From contig JAWPHD010005079.1 in assembly GCA_037043455.1 (NCBI GenBank), positions 7,501 through 71,500 of the forward strand: a stretch of 64,000 nucleotides of DNA, given 5' to 3'. Both the position numbers and the translations under genes were made by a program. The DNA is from Cyrtodaria siliqua. Lineage: Eukaryota; Mollusca; Bivalvia; Adapedonta; Hiatellidae. The notes below the pieces were generated by a model. It searched no databases and had not been told where the DNA came from. It saw only the letters and a program-made list of their open reading frames with translations. Below are positions 23,395-34,625 of this stretch, piece by piece. The number at the start of each line of letters is the position of its first letter. Positions within the stretch are counted from its first letter, which is position 1.

Positions 23395-25112
23395 AAACAT
23401 AGCTTTACAATCCGTACTTGGTATAATAATATCATTTGGTGAGAACTTTCCGTACTTGGTATAACAATATCATTTGGTGAGATCTTTCCGTACTTAGTAT
23501 AATATATCATTTGGTGAGAACTTTCCGTACTTGGTATAATAATATCATTTGGTGAAAACGTTCCGTACTTGGTATAATAATATCATTACAATCCGTACTT
23601 GGTATAATAATATCATTTGGTGAGAACTTTCCCTACTTGGTATAATAATATAATTTGGTGAGAACTTGGTATAATAATATCATTACAATCCGTACTTGGT
23701 ATAATAATATCATTTGGTGAGAATTTCCCGTACTTGGTATAATAATATAATTTGGTGAGAACTTGGTATAATATCATTTGATGAGAACTTTCCGTACTTG
23801 GTATAATAATATAATTTGGTGAGAATTTGGTATAATAATATTATTACAATCCGTACTTGGTATAATAATATAATTTGGTGAGCACTTGGTATAATAATAT
23901 CATTACAATCCGTACTTGGTATAATAATATCATTTGGTGAGAACTTTCCGTACTTGATATATTACAAAGGCGTAGCGCCCTATACGCACAATACGCACGT
24001 GCGTAATACAATAAATGCCAAGCATAATAAAAACGCCAGAAAGGTGCCTCAGAATGTTCCAGAATGCACAATTTCCTTCCTTATTTCATTTTATTTTAGG
24101 GGGAGGCCCCCCGGACCCCCCCTCCAACACCCTTACCCAAACGTAATATAATTTGGTGAGAATTTGGCATAATAATATCATTACAATCCGTACTTGGTAT
24201 AATAATATAATTTGGTGAGCACTTGGTATAATAATATCATTACAATCAGTACTTGGTATAATAATATCATTTGGTGAGAACTTTCCGTACTTGGTATATT
24301 AATAATAATATAATTTGGTTAGAAACTTGGTATAATAATATCATTACAATCCGTACTTGGTATAATAATATCATTTGGTGAGAACTTCCCGTACTTGGTA
24401 TAATAATATAATTTGGTGAGAACTTGGTATAATATCATTTAGTGAGAACTTTCCGTACTTGGTATAATAATATAATTTGGTGAGAATTTGGTATAATAAT
24501 ATCATTACAATCCGTACTTGGTATAATAATATAATTTGGTGAGCACTTGGTATAATAATATCATTACAATCCGTACTTGGTATAATAATATCATTTGGGT
24601 GAGAACTTTCCGTACTTTGGTATATTACAAAGGCGTAGCGCCCTATACGCACAATACGCACGTGCGTAATACAAAAGATGCCAAGCATAATAAAACGCCA
24701 GAAAGGTGCCTCAGAATGCTCCAGAATGCACAATTTCCTTCGTTATTTTATTTTTTTTTTCCGGGGGAGGCCCCCCGGACCTCACTCCCACACCCTTACC
24801 CAAACGTAATATAATTTGGTGAGCATTTGGTATAATAATATCATTACAATCCGTAATTGGTATAATAATATAATTTGGTGAGCACTTGGTATAATAATAT
24901 CATTACAATCCGTACTTGGTATAATAATATCATTTGGTGAGAACTTTCCGTACTTAGTATATTAATAATAATATAATTTGGTTAGAACTTGGTATAATAA
25001 TATCATTACAATCCGTACTTGGTATAATAATATCATTTGGTGAAAACTTTCCGTACTTGGTATAATAATATCATTTGGTGAGAACTTTCCATACTTGGTA
25101 TAATAATACCGA
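23395..25112. repeat. 38-bp satellite with about 663-bp higher-order repeat
   Basis: The basic unit is 'gtacttggtataataatatc' plus 'atttggtgagaactttcc' (38 bp), with shortened variants alternating regularly. Two nearly identical blocks of about 185 bp interrupt it at about 23957-24146 and 24620-24808 ('attacaaaggcgtagcgccc' ... 'ggggaggccccccggacc'). The order of variants around them repeats with a period of about 663 bp, so the whole block was duplicated as one unit. The long minus-strand frames here are by-products of the repeat. An isolated piece of the unit occurs at about 27998-28017. Confidence 0.9.
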
Positions 25113-25579
25113 GCAGAGCTCGGCCGGCTGCTGACGATGATCGGCTTATGGTAACACAGGTGCAAGTTTTGAAATCGTACCTGGCTGGGCAAAAAAAACT
25201 GTGTTGCACCGGAAGTGCCGCCATTGATGAAATTGTGTTCGGCAATTTCGGATTTTTCCCTCAAATTATCAGCGGATCAGTCTGTTTCACTTGGACTATT
25301 GTCTCTTTTCGTAGTTTGATAAACGCTTATTCGGAGTATTCGTACTAGTTCGGTTAATCCCGTCATTCTTCGGGATATTGACCAGTAGTTACGAATGAAG
25401 CGATATTTATTAAATGCATTAAAGAATGCTTATCATTTGCAGTTGTTTTATTATTTGTTATTGGTTGTCAAAATTAATCTAACTTCATTAAACCAATGTT
25501 TATATATCTGTTTACAACAAAGAAAAACACAATCGTAAAAACTCGACCAATCCCGTCATTTTTCGGGATCACGATGTGA
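25113..25579. other. GC-richer flank of the satellite
   Basis: 'cgagcagagctcggccggct' starts a more mixed-composition block. A 20-bp motif 'aatcccgtcatt.ttcgggat' occurs at about 25350 and again at about 25551. No coding frame is recognisable. Confidence 0.4.
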
Positions 25580-25613
25580 TGACGTCAATATGTGACGTCA
25601 ATGTATGACGTCA
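25580..25613. promoter_or_regulatory. Three CRE palindromes (TGACGTCA) at 13-bp spacing
   Basis: Exact TGACGTCA octamers occur at 25580, 25593 and 25606, each followed by 'aat'. This is both a 13-bp tandem repeat and three perfect CREB/ATF-type sites. Whether they act as a promoter element is inference. They lie about 250 bp upstream of a dead Helitron ORF and could be relics of its promoter. Confidence 0.55.
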
Positions 25614-25795
25614 ATGTGTCGTTTTGTTGGTAAAGCTGTCAAAACCGTCAGAATATATTTTTTAATTTGTGTATGGAAAGATCTCTCTCTTGAATTCAGT
25701 TTATCGCAGGGTAAGTCCGAGTGACCTTCACGCACACACTGCTTTTCTGTTTAAAAATAGTGAACTGACAGGAGACAAATCTTCCAACTGAGTTC

Positions 25796-26745
25796 AGCCA
25801 TCAAGCTTGTCCCACTTATATTAACAATGCTCCATTCGACATTCAACAAATACAATGTGCCTGGTGATGGTGACTAGTGTTTTCATTGCCTATGTCTTAG
25901 CATCACTGAAAAGGTAAATATGTTCAGACAATATAGGAATGAATGAATGAATGGTGTTTTACGGCACGTCGACAAGACAATATAGGAGAAATATATGCTC
26001 TTATATTGCTGATAACAGGTTTGACATGGAGGAGTTAGTCCAAATTTACCACAGTCCTGACATGACCAAACTTTATTACGAGAGGGAAATGATAAATGTT
26101 CATGGGTGGGCCACGGCTTGTGAGATTGAAAATGTGTCTACCATTTTAGGCTACAACATCAATGTACACATGAGTTTTACGTATCAAAATGGTGCAGAGT
26201 ATTCTTTTTCAACCAATGAAGGAGAATTGTCATGTACAACCATTGACTTGCTTTTGAACAATGAACAGTTTCAAGTTCTAATGACGCTGATAGTAGTAAA
26301 AGTAAAAAGCGAATTTCACCCACCGAAACACGCATGGCAACAAGAGCAAACATAATTCCGAAAATTATATTAGTACATCATATACTGAACCAAATAAGGT
26401 CTCAATTTCCAACTCCAGTATAACCAATGACATCCAATATGTATGTCGGAAACTAGGAATCAATTATGAAAAACTCTTGAAAACGAAAAAGGTATATTAC
26501 CAAAACGTATCAAATAAATGACATACCGAAAGCTGCACCATTACAGAAAGACACTTGCAATGGATGCTATACTTGCCTTTGAAATAGAACAGATGTCGTA
26601 CATTTTTTCTAAATGCGAAATTTGTCTAGAAAGAAGAACTCAAATGAAACTGTTTATAGTCGCTGCCAAAAATATATGTCTGATACAAAACTATTCTCTC
26701 TGAAAAACAATATGAACCCAGGAAAGGTGCCTCTCGAGTTTTGAG
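25796..26745 (+). pseudogene. Degenerate Helitron-type ORF: OTU-like protease domain plus DUF6570-like segment
   Basis: The first part reads NKYNVPGDGD, then an in-frame TAG (25875-25877), then CFHCLCLS. This is an OTU cysteine-protease active-site context with the stop at or beside the catalytic cysteine. After a frameshifting insertion come RRNICSYIADN, MEELVQIYHS, HGWATACEIENVSTILGYNI and IDLLLNNEQFQVL, the usual central part of such OTU domains. The second part, over several frames, reads RKLGINYEKLLKTKK, YQNVSNK, LAFEIEQMSYIFSKCEICLE, and TKLFSLKNNMNPGKVP. The order CxxC, then LFS..NNMNPG..P, resembles the DUF6570-like zinc-binding region upstream of the Rep/helicase in animal Helitron/Helentron ORFs. 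No Rep or helicase motif remains. OTU identity is fairly firm; the Helitron assignment rests on remembered domain order. Confidence 0.7.
25926..25986 (+). mobile_element. Short SINE-like insertion with 12-bp target-site duplication
   Basis: 'agacaatatagg' occurs at 25926-25937 and again at 25975-25986. The 37 bp between begin (AATG)n and then 'gtgttttacggcacgtcg', which resembles the start of the repeat at 63527 ('gaatgaatgaataaattgtg'). The added 49 bp shift the OTU frame by +1. The insertion is therefore younger than the ORF fragment. Confidence 0.75.
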
Positions 26746-26864
26746 TTGAAAGAGTAAAAATAAGATAATTTTCAAAATTTGGTTTTAAAAATAAATCACA
26801 CTGTAAATACCTAAATTTTTACAATAAACTTGGTTGAACATCTATGATAAAGACGAAGCATCTC

Positions 26865-27075
26865 CGTGGTCGAATGGTTATCGACGTTGCATTCTAAACC
26901 TTCACCTCTCATCGCTGCGGGTTTGAATTCCACTGGGAGCTCGACTTGTAAGTGAGGGAGTGTCGATTCTTACGGATGGCGGGAGGTGTACAGTACTGGT
27001 TCTACCAGGAAAAGTGGGTGGATGCCTCCAACACAAAAAAATCGACCGTCCTACTAGTATATAACCTTACATGTG
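26865..27075 (+). mobile_element. tRNA-derived SINE
   Basis: The head 'tccgtggtcgaatggttatc' (A-box type) and 'gctgcgggtttgaattccac' (B-box type) suggests a serine/leucine-type tRNA origin. The body 'gtgtcgattcttacggatgg' and 'gtacagtactggttctacc' matches 9950-10060. Confidence 0.8.
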
Positions 27076-27469
27076 TTGAAAATGACGTAAAACACCATGT
27101 ATCCAAACAAACGAAATATGATAAAGATCGAGTTTGAGTTTAACACCTATCACAATTTAGAGGTGTGTCAAATGCCTAGGCCATTGCTTGGTCAGCTGAT
27201 TTTGATGATCAAAATTATGAATAGTCAATTAATTTACTCATATGTTTCGGTGTTTTTTAGCATGACGGTTTATATAATTCATATACATTAAAATAGTTTT
27301 GGTAAAAAAACATGTAACTTTATTTCTCAGACCATTTCAATGAAACTTTAATCAGCCAATGTCCATCCTACATGGGTAGCGTGCACATCGCGATGGATGC
27401 GCAAGTTATCATTATTATACATATAGACAATAATGACAACTTGGCGGATGACCCCTGGTATACTAACCA

Positions 27470-27815
27470 TTTCTTATTTTCCTATTGATGCTGCCTTGTT
27501 AGTTAGAGATTAGATCATGGCGGGGATATCTTTATTTACACTGTCCTGTTTTAATGGGTTGACAGTAGGGTAAGTGTGAGGTTTGGTGCACCCTAGAACC
27601 GGTTTAAACCCCCAGTGGCCTTTGTTGCCACTGACCGTTCCAAGGCGGTAGCCCTATTGTCAACCCTTTTGTGTTTGTGATGTCGTTTGCATTTTGTATT
27701 ACTTTTGCCTTCTCGTTTGTCTGTTTCTGTGTTTGTTTTTGTGTTTTGTGGTTGACTGTCGTCGTTGAATGCTGCTTTCCCTGTCTGATATTTTTATCTT
27801 TCTTTGCATATCAGA
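27470..27815 (+). mobile_element. Family A copy, well preserved
   Basis: All diagnostic blocks are in order: 'gctgccttgttagttagaga', 'tctttatttacactgtcctg', 'tttggtgcaccctagaacc', 'ccaaggcggtagccctattg', 'gactgtcgtcgttgaatgct'. It is non-coding. Confidence 0.8.
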
Positions 27816-28039
27816 GATATTTTAGGATTTGATATGCTGTCATTGACATGAAACTTAAGATATCATAACAATATAGAATAATTATTAAGAGTAAAATATT
27901 TGGTTTACAAGTTAAATTTTACATGCAATCCGATATATCATGTAAGTATTAATTTTAAGAGCTCAGCTCGGTCTTAGGCAGTGCCTAAAATTCATATTAT
28001 CATTTGGTGAGAACTTATTATAGAAATTATGCCTAGAAC

Positions 28040-28300
28040 ACGTGTTAACCCTGTCCTTTTGTGTATTGTCGTGTTCTTACTACATCATTTGCTCATTTGA
28101 TTTAGTTTCTGGTACACTGCGGACCTATCTGCGTTTGGGTGCTGTGATTTCTATTATTAGTTATTGGGTTTGTTACTGACCCCCTACAGAAATATGTGGG
28201 GTCAGTAAGATTTATAGGGGGCGAGGCAATAGCCGAGTCCCCTTATATATCTGATTGACCCCACATATTTCTGTAGGGGGTCAGTAATAAACCCAATAAC
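28040..28300. mobile_element. Family A-related fragment followed by a 141-bp hairpin element
   Basis: 28040-28159 shares 'gtacactgcggacctat' and 'gctgtgatttctat' with 42890-42935. 28160-28300 is a hairpin: 45-bp arms starting 'gttattgggtttgttactga' pair with one mismatch around a loop that is itself self-complementary ('gggggcgaggcaatagccga', then 'gtcccc'). The hairpin starts exactly where the similarity to 42890-42935 ends. Confidence 0.75.
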
Positions 28301-29059
28301 TGATTTATTGCATCGAGCACCTTTTTTAAAGCAAAAACCGATATTTAACCCGTTTTAATGGAGCGTCATTTGAGACGTTCGCGCAGTTTGACGTCACGAC
28401 CGGTACATTTTAAAAAAATTATTAATTTACTTATTATGTTTGTTACTAACGCCTTAAAGAACTATTTGCAAATAATTGAAACTTTGAATCGGATTTGTAG
28501 TCCATATCGTTTTAGTGACCCTCTATCACATCTACTGACCGACTATAGAATAATAGATTGTCGCCATGTGACCGCTCTAATCCAATGAAATTCCTAGGGT
28601 TTTGAGCGAGGTGCAATAAATGGTGTTTCTTCTTTTAGATCGTCGCGCGTATTATATTACGTTGCAATGCATTTTCAGTATTCCTGTATAATGTTTTCAG
28701 ACGGTTCCTTGCTGGGTTTCCTTGTAAACGTGTGTAACCCATTTGTTTTCTTCAAGATAGTGTACAGGGGAATGACAAGTGGACAAACTCATATTTTTAA
28801 ATCGAAATGTAACGCTATAATGATTACAAACAAAAATATATTGCCTAGGTTGGACCATTTTCTATTTCACAACATCGAAACAAATCCAAACCACTAGTTT
28901 GAAAGCATTTTACCAAAATAAAAACGATAATAATTATGTATTTGCTCGTTTTAATTGTTTATCTTTAGCTTCCATTTTAATTAATCATAGTCAGTTAAGC
29001 GTACTTTGTTTACTTTGATGGTAATATTAAATGTTTGTCTTCAATATCGTCTTATCGTG
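28301..29059. other. Non-coding stretch
   Basis: I see no domain in the short frames at 28358-28588 or 28667-28897, and no repeat copy. Confidence 0.4.
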
Positions 29060-29370
29060 CTTTTTGTGGCTTCCCTAGCTTTTGTTTCTTATATTCATAT
29101 ATACATGATCATCTTTGTGTTTTACCTTTATTGCCTATTAATGCTGCCTAGATTGTAAAAGGATATAGCTTGACAGGATTTTTTTTTATTTACACTGGCC
29201 GGTTTAATTCCGAGTGTTCGACTTTTATCGAAGACAGCTTAGGGGCGTGTGAGGTGTTGCATAATACATTACCTCTCATGAACAGACTCAGTAATACAGT
29301 CTGCTACTTGTCTCTCGTATTTGTGTTTGTTGCTTCCAAGTAATACATTTTTCAGTATTTATTGTTTACC
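29060..29370 (+). mobile_element. Family A copy with internal deletion, joined to B
   Basis: The first part ('tgcctattaatgctgcctag', 'ttatttacactggccggttt') jumps directly to 'gttcgacttttatcg' and then to the B segment ('acctctcatgaacagactca', 'gtatttgtgtttgttgcttc'). The whole middle of the family is missing. Confidence 0.7.
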
Positions 29371-30798
29371 TACTTCCATAGATTTAATATTTGAAGTAAG
29401 CTTTGTTCTTTTTAGTAAATAGTTGGTATTATAATTATTGGATGCATTGTTTCTCTTATTTAATGAAGTGTCACAGCATTTAGTCAACCAGGAGTTTAGT
29501 CAGGTCTATTTTTAAGTTACTCTCTGGGAAAATCTGTTGCATAGGTCTCTTTTGGATGAGACCTGGATAATGCGAGATATATAGAAAGGAGTTGGTGACT
29601 TTTTGATGGTTTCTAAAGAAACAAAATGATGCAAACAAAATCATAACATTCCAAATGTATGACAGCGTGGGCGTTCGGTAGTATACCCAGATTTTCCACA
29701 ATCAATTGTGGAAGTAAATTGACAAATTGGTAACTCCAATAAATGCTAGAAAACATGAATTTAACTACGCAGTTGTGCTGTCAACGGTAGTGTTGATAGG
29801 AAGCAGTAGTTTTGAATCAGTCTACTATAGTTAATATTTGATATTTGAAACACAACACCACGCCGATCCTCGAAATGTCTTGTCTTATACAAATACCAGC
29901 AGTGTAATATATCATCCATCATCAGTACGATGCGTACTTTGTATGGATTATTCGTCAACTAAAGAATTGTCAGACGTCAGTCAAGTCGTTGAATTGGGGT
30001 TTACGCCGCCGCACAAAAACAAATCCCTTTGATTCCAACAGTGGTCCATATCCCAGGCCCATCCTCCATTTACATTAAAAATATGCAGAATGGGCCTTCT
30101 GCACACTTACTTGAAATTATGTTGTGGCCAGACCATTTCAGTTACGCTTTATTTTGCCACCACTCAAGTGACATTATGACGTAACAGTGACACTATGGCG
30201 TAACACAGGAGTCGTGATGATGACAACAAATTTAATGAGCATGTCCATTTTTGACAAAATTATTATGCAATTGGGGATTTCTACTAGTCTACTAGTCTTC
30301 CAGAACATTTAATGGCCCCCATTCACAAATAATGAAAAATCTACTTCTACTGTTAATATGTCATTAATATTTCATTCAGAACCTTCACTGGTCGGGACAC
30401 TTCATCAAACACAGAATAAAACCAATTTCAAATGCAACTGTATGTATATTAACAGTCTTTTACAGCTATCTATACAAAGTCCACCCCACAACCCCTTCCC
30501 AAATGCATTAGCATGCGTCTAGCCTGATAGGTCTTTAATTTGTTTCGTTAGGCTATTTTTATATCTACATTTATCTCTCATTTAAACACCAATTCATGTA
30601 TTTATGTTTATTACATTTCTAGTGGTGAAAGACTGGTATTTCTCAGTGATATTAATAACCAACTCCGATCACAAAAATAACTAACGGTGACGTTGGGTCA
30701 TGATGTCAATAAAGTAATCATGACGTCGTTATCATCTTCAATAAAGCAAACAATTTTGGTTAAAATCATACATAAACGGATTTAAAATGAAATAAACA
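29371..30798. other. Non-coding stretch
   Basis: Nothing recognised beyond a small degenerate repeat around 30170-30210 ('gtgacattatgacgtaacag', then 'tgacactatggcgtaac'). Confidence 0.4.
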
Positions 30799-30886
30799 GA
30801 TTATTTAACTGCTGGGTTGGATTATAGGAAATCCTTCACTCGATGGTAGGAGTTTCCTATAATCGATCCCAACAGTTAAATAATCT
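30799..30886. repeat. 88-bp hairpin
   Basis: 'agattatttaactgctggg' ... 'attataggaaa' pairs with the complementary right side at 30853-30886, with two or three mismatches. It is a small foldback structure. Confidence 0.75.
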
Positions 30887-31793
30887 CTATATTCTCTACG
30901 TAGACTAGATATCAAAATACTTTCGAAATTCTATCTACGGAATTGCATTGATTCTCTCTTCATATTTCCTCTACTCCCGTCTCTAGAGAAGCCTCTAACA
31001 AGTGAACAGTTTCATAATCGTGGAAGACTTTTGATCGAAAAGGTAATCAAACAGAAAATGGAAATCTCCTCGGAATTTCTGGCTGCCATGCATAATGTGG
31101 ATATTATTGGCGGAAAATAAGAACTCTATAATTATTCACAAACAAAATAGGCAATTTGTATATTTGAGCCTGAACACTCACATCACAAATGGTTGGTATA
31201 TGTTTATCAGACAAGAGACGTTCTCAGTCAAAGAACATTTTTGATTTCCAACAACAAACAGTTGATGTACTCACCACGCAATAAGGTAGATATAATGTGT
31301 TTCAGCGCTTACAAATGCGTAGACAATACTTTTTTATCTTCAACTCTTCCGTAATAGTTTCATTTTCGTATTTCGCCTTTATTGTATCCCAGCAAACAAT
31401 TTCCCATGTAATTAGATATCTACAAATTAGAGAAACTTTGTAGTTTACTGGGTCGATACAATTGACATGCAGACATCAAACCCGACTAGAATTAGAGTAT
31501 ACTTAATAGAATGACCCTGGTTAACGGCTTTGTCGCCACATTCTACCAATCGATAGCAATCCCTTCATGAAATTAGATCAAGGATGCCTTTGCATTTCAT
31601 TGAAAACTGTGGTAATAAGATATTGGAAATATCTCCCTATAATGAGAAGATATAGCCACGGCACCTTGTGTTTTAGACGTCTTGTTGGCCGTTGAAGTAT
31701 GAGGTTTATATAAATAACATATACTGAAAACACACACAGATACCAGATATATAAGATAGTGACTCCGAGTTTTTGTTATAATGTACATATGTT
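30887..31793. other. Non-coding stretch
   Basis: AT-rich; nothing recognised. Confidence 0.4.
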
Positions 31794-32185
31794 GAATACA
31801 CATACACATAATTAGTACACACCATAGTTGTAGTTCCGACTAGTGCAATACATATACACATAATTAGTACACACCATAGTTGTAGTTCCGACTAGTGCAA
31901 TACATATACACATAATTAGTACACAACATAGTTGTAGTTCCGACTAGTGCAATACATATACACACGACTAGTGCAATACATATACACATAATTAGTACAC
32001 AACATAGTTGTAGTTCCGACTAGTGCAATACATATACACATAATTAGTACACAACATAGTTGTAGTTCCGACTAGTGCAATACATATACACATAATTAGT
32101 ACACAACATAGTTGTAGTTCCGACTAGTGCAATACATATACACATAATTAGTACACACCATAGTTGTAGTTACGACTAGTACCTA
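31794..32185. repeat. 52-bp minisatellite, about 7 units
   Basis: The unit is 'gcaatacatatacacataat' plus 'tagtacacaacatagttgta' plus 'gttccgactagt'. Units are almost identical apart from cac/aac. One truncated unit of about 18 bp sits near 31960. Confidence 0.95.
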
Positions 32186-32214
32186 ACAGTTATTGTCGTC
32201 ATGGAGACTCATAC

Positions 32215-32570
32215 TCACAGACAACAGTATACATTTAAAGAAACTATACCTCCAAATCACGGTAAAATTGCACTACAGACCGTTTAACAAAACTCTAACC
32301 CTTTTGCGTTTGTGATGTCGTTTGCATTTATTATTAACTCTTGCCTTCTTGTTTGTCTGTTTGCGTGTTTGTTTCTGTGTTTTGTGGTTGACTGTCCTCC
32401 TTGAATGCTACTTTCCCTGTCCGATCTTTTTATATTTCTCTATACAGGTGTTTAGTTCATATAATAAGATGTGTATGTGCCGATAAGAGTATATGTTTAT
32501 TTAAGGAATTTTTAAAATACCTGTGATTGAATATGCGTATAATGAATTACGAGTTGGTAACTCTTATTCA
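32215..32570 (+). mobile_element. Family F copy 2, interrupted by a family A fragment
   Basis: The outer parts match 13430-13630 ('tttaaagaaactata', 'cggtaaaattg', 'accgtttaacaaa' and then 'tgtatgtgccga', 'ttttaaaatacctgtgattg'). In between, about 32300-32450 is the 3' half of family A ('cccttttgcgtttgtgatgt', 'ttgaatgctactttccctgt'). This is a nested insertion: A went into F. Confidence 0.75.
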
Positions 32571-32910
32571 TATATACATGATCATTTATGTGTTGGACTT
32601 ACATTGCCTATTAATGCTGCCTTGTTTGTTAAATAATATACCCTGGCAAGGATGTCGTTATTTACATTATCCCGTATTATTGAGATGACAATAGGGTAAG
32701 AATGAGGTGTGATGCACCCTAGATCCTGGTGTAAACCCACAGCGATCCTTTTGTCACTGACCCTTCCAAGGCGGTAGCTCTATTGTCAACCCATCTATGT
32801 TTGTGATGTCTTGCTTTTTATTCATCTTTGTAATTATTTATGTTTTCTGTGCGTGTGTTTTGTTGACTGTGGTCCTTGAATGCTAAACTGATTTCCGGTT
32901 CGATCATCAA
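32571..32910 (+). mobile_element. Family A copy
   Basis: Blocks 'cattgcctattaatgctgcc', 'gatgcaccctagatcctggt', 'ccaaggcggtagctctattg' and 'gtggtccttgaatgct' are in order. Confidence 0.8.
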
Positions 32911-34045
32911 TTTGGTTACTTCTGCTAATGATATTTCAGCTACTTAATCACACGCTTCCTGTTTTTTCTCACAAATGTGATTTTATCGAATTCGAAATAG
33001 GTCAGTGTTAACAATTGAGGGTATACAACGTGTTCTTGCATACCGGATAAGGTTATCCGCATTTTACATGGGTGATGGAAAGCCTGATCTTACACATGGG
33101 GGAAGATACAAGTCACGCGCAGCAATAATGACGTCAATAACGTAAACAGATGCATGACATCATTGGGTAAAAAAATGGTCTCATCCCATTGGTTAATTTA
33201 AACATCTCGATGGGCTACGCCTACTCTATCTATTACTTAAAATATGTAAAAACCTTAAATTTCGACTTAAGTAACATTTTCCACTTAAGAAGTTGCTTTA
33301 TGAATACATGCCCAGGACCTCGTAAATAACGTTGTCTGTTACAGACTCTTAAACTTGATTGCCAAATTCAAATTAATATGCTATAAAAATGAAAAAGCAA
33401 TTAATAAAGTATTTATTAAATTTAATATAAATAGTTCATAAATATAACGTGTATTTTTAATGAAAAGATTTCAGAAAAAAATACGCTTCTTCAACTAAAA
33501 AGAACAGTTTTTTGTTATCATCTTTCCTTTTTAAAAGATATTTGTAGTATCCTGGCGTAACCAGTTCTCGATAGTCTAAGCGATCGCCGTTACAAAATGA
33601 ACACAAACATGCGCAATACCCGTCTTAATTTTCCTCCAGCGATAATCCAATTCAGTTGCATCAAAACAGCAAAGTTTCCAATCAAGTTCGCATCATTTCA
33701 ATTTCAAACGTTAAAATGTAATGTGTCAGTCAACATTAGATCAGTTAATAAATGACTCCAGTACTCGAAGTAGTTTTGAAAAGGAGGCTATTTAAGTCAC
33801 AACTGTATTTTTTCCCAAAAAGGTGTCTAATACGGGATATAATATAATTATACTATTATTTTGTGTGTCAGGGCGAAAATGTTTTCCGTACAGGGTGAAT
33901 AAAATGTTTGATATGTCATCATATCTCATTCTAAAAAAGTATTTCACACAAACGTATAAACATGTATATTAAATTAGAAAAATCCAAGCAATACTTACCA
34001 AGTAAAATTGTGTTCGCCTATAAACCATAAGTTATGTGATGGTAT
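32911..34045. other. Non-coding stretch
   Basis: AT-rich; no coding frame or repeat copy recognised. Confidence 0.4.
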
Positions 34046-34625
34046 ATAAAAACAAATGAAGACTTTAAGGGAAGGTAGCGACACAGCCAAACAAGCTCTC
34101 TTATTGAGAGTTCTGAAAAACTTGGGAAAATGTGAAATAATTATCACAATCGGATGATAAACAAAACAGATGTGACCATTTAAAGGGTGCTGTAAAACGG
34201 ATATGGGAGCCGCCATTTTAGAACTATGACGTCATATTACCATATATGGAATATTGATAAATATCGTTTAAAACTAAGAAAATCATTGAAAATGAATGCA
34301 AAGATTTTTACTGGTCATATAAAGCATTATTGCCATTAAGTATGATATATTTTTCATACAATGGCCGTCATTTTTCCCTATAAATGTGTAAATGTTCATA
34401 TTTATAAATATTCCATATATGGTCATTTAGAACCGTGATGTCATAGCTCTCAAAATGGCCGCTTCCATATCTGTTTCAATAGAAACTTCAAATGATCATA
34501 TCTTCTTCGTTTATCATCCGATTTTGATAATTCTTTCACCCTTATTCAAGTTTTTCAGAACTCTTAATAATAAAGATGTTTGGCTGTGTCGTTACAGTCC
34601 CTTTAACCTAGATTCCATGGTTTAT
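34046..34625. mobile_element. Foldback element H, about 200-bp imperfect arms
   Basis: The left arm (about 34050-34252) and the right arm (about 34410-34625) are inverted copies at roughly 75-80 percent identity by eye. Shared blocks are 'tttatcatccgatt.tgataat', 'aagtttttcagaactct' and 'tttggctgtgtcg.tac'. 'ccatatatgg' sits at the inner end of both arms. The similar peptides read outward from both arms (FVYHPI and KFFRTLN) are simply the same DNA read twice. I see no evidence of coding. Confidence 0.7.

Noticed and set aside
23271..25264. Frames repeating 'IILLYQVR' and similar
   Set aside because: They are translations of the 38-bp satellite, in several frames and on both strands.
31794..32185. 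Direct repeats considered as a CRISPR array
   Set aside because: Units are contiguous with no unique spacers, there are no cas genes, and the DNA is clearly eukaryotic.
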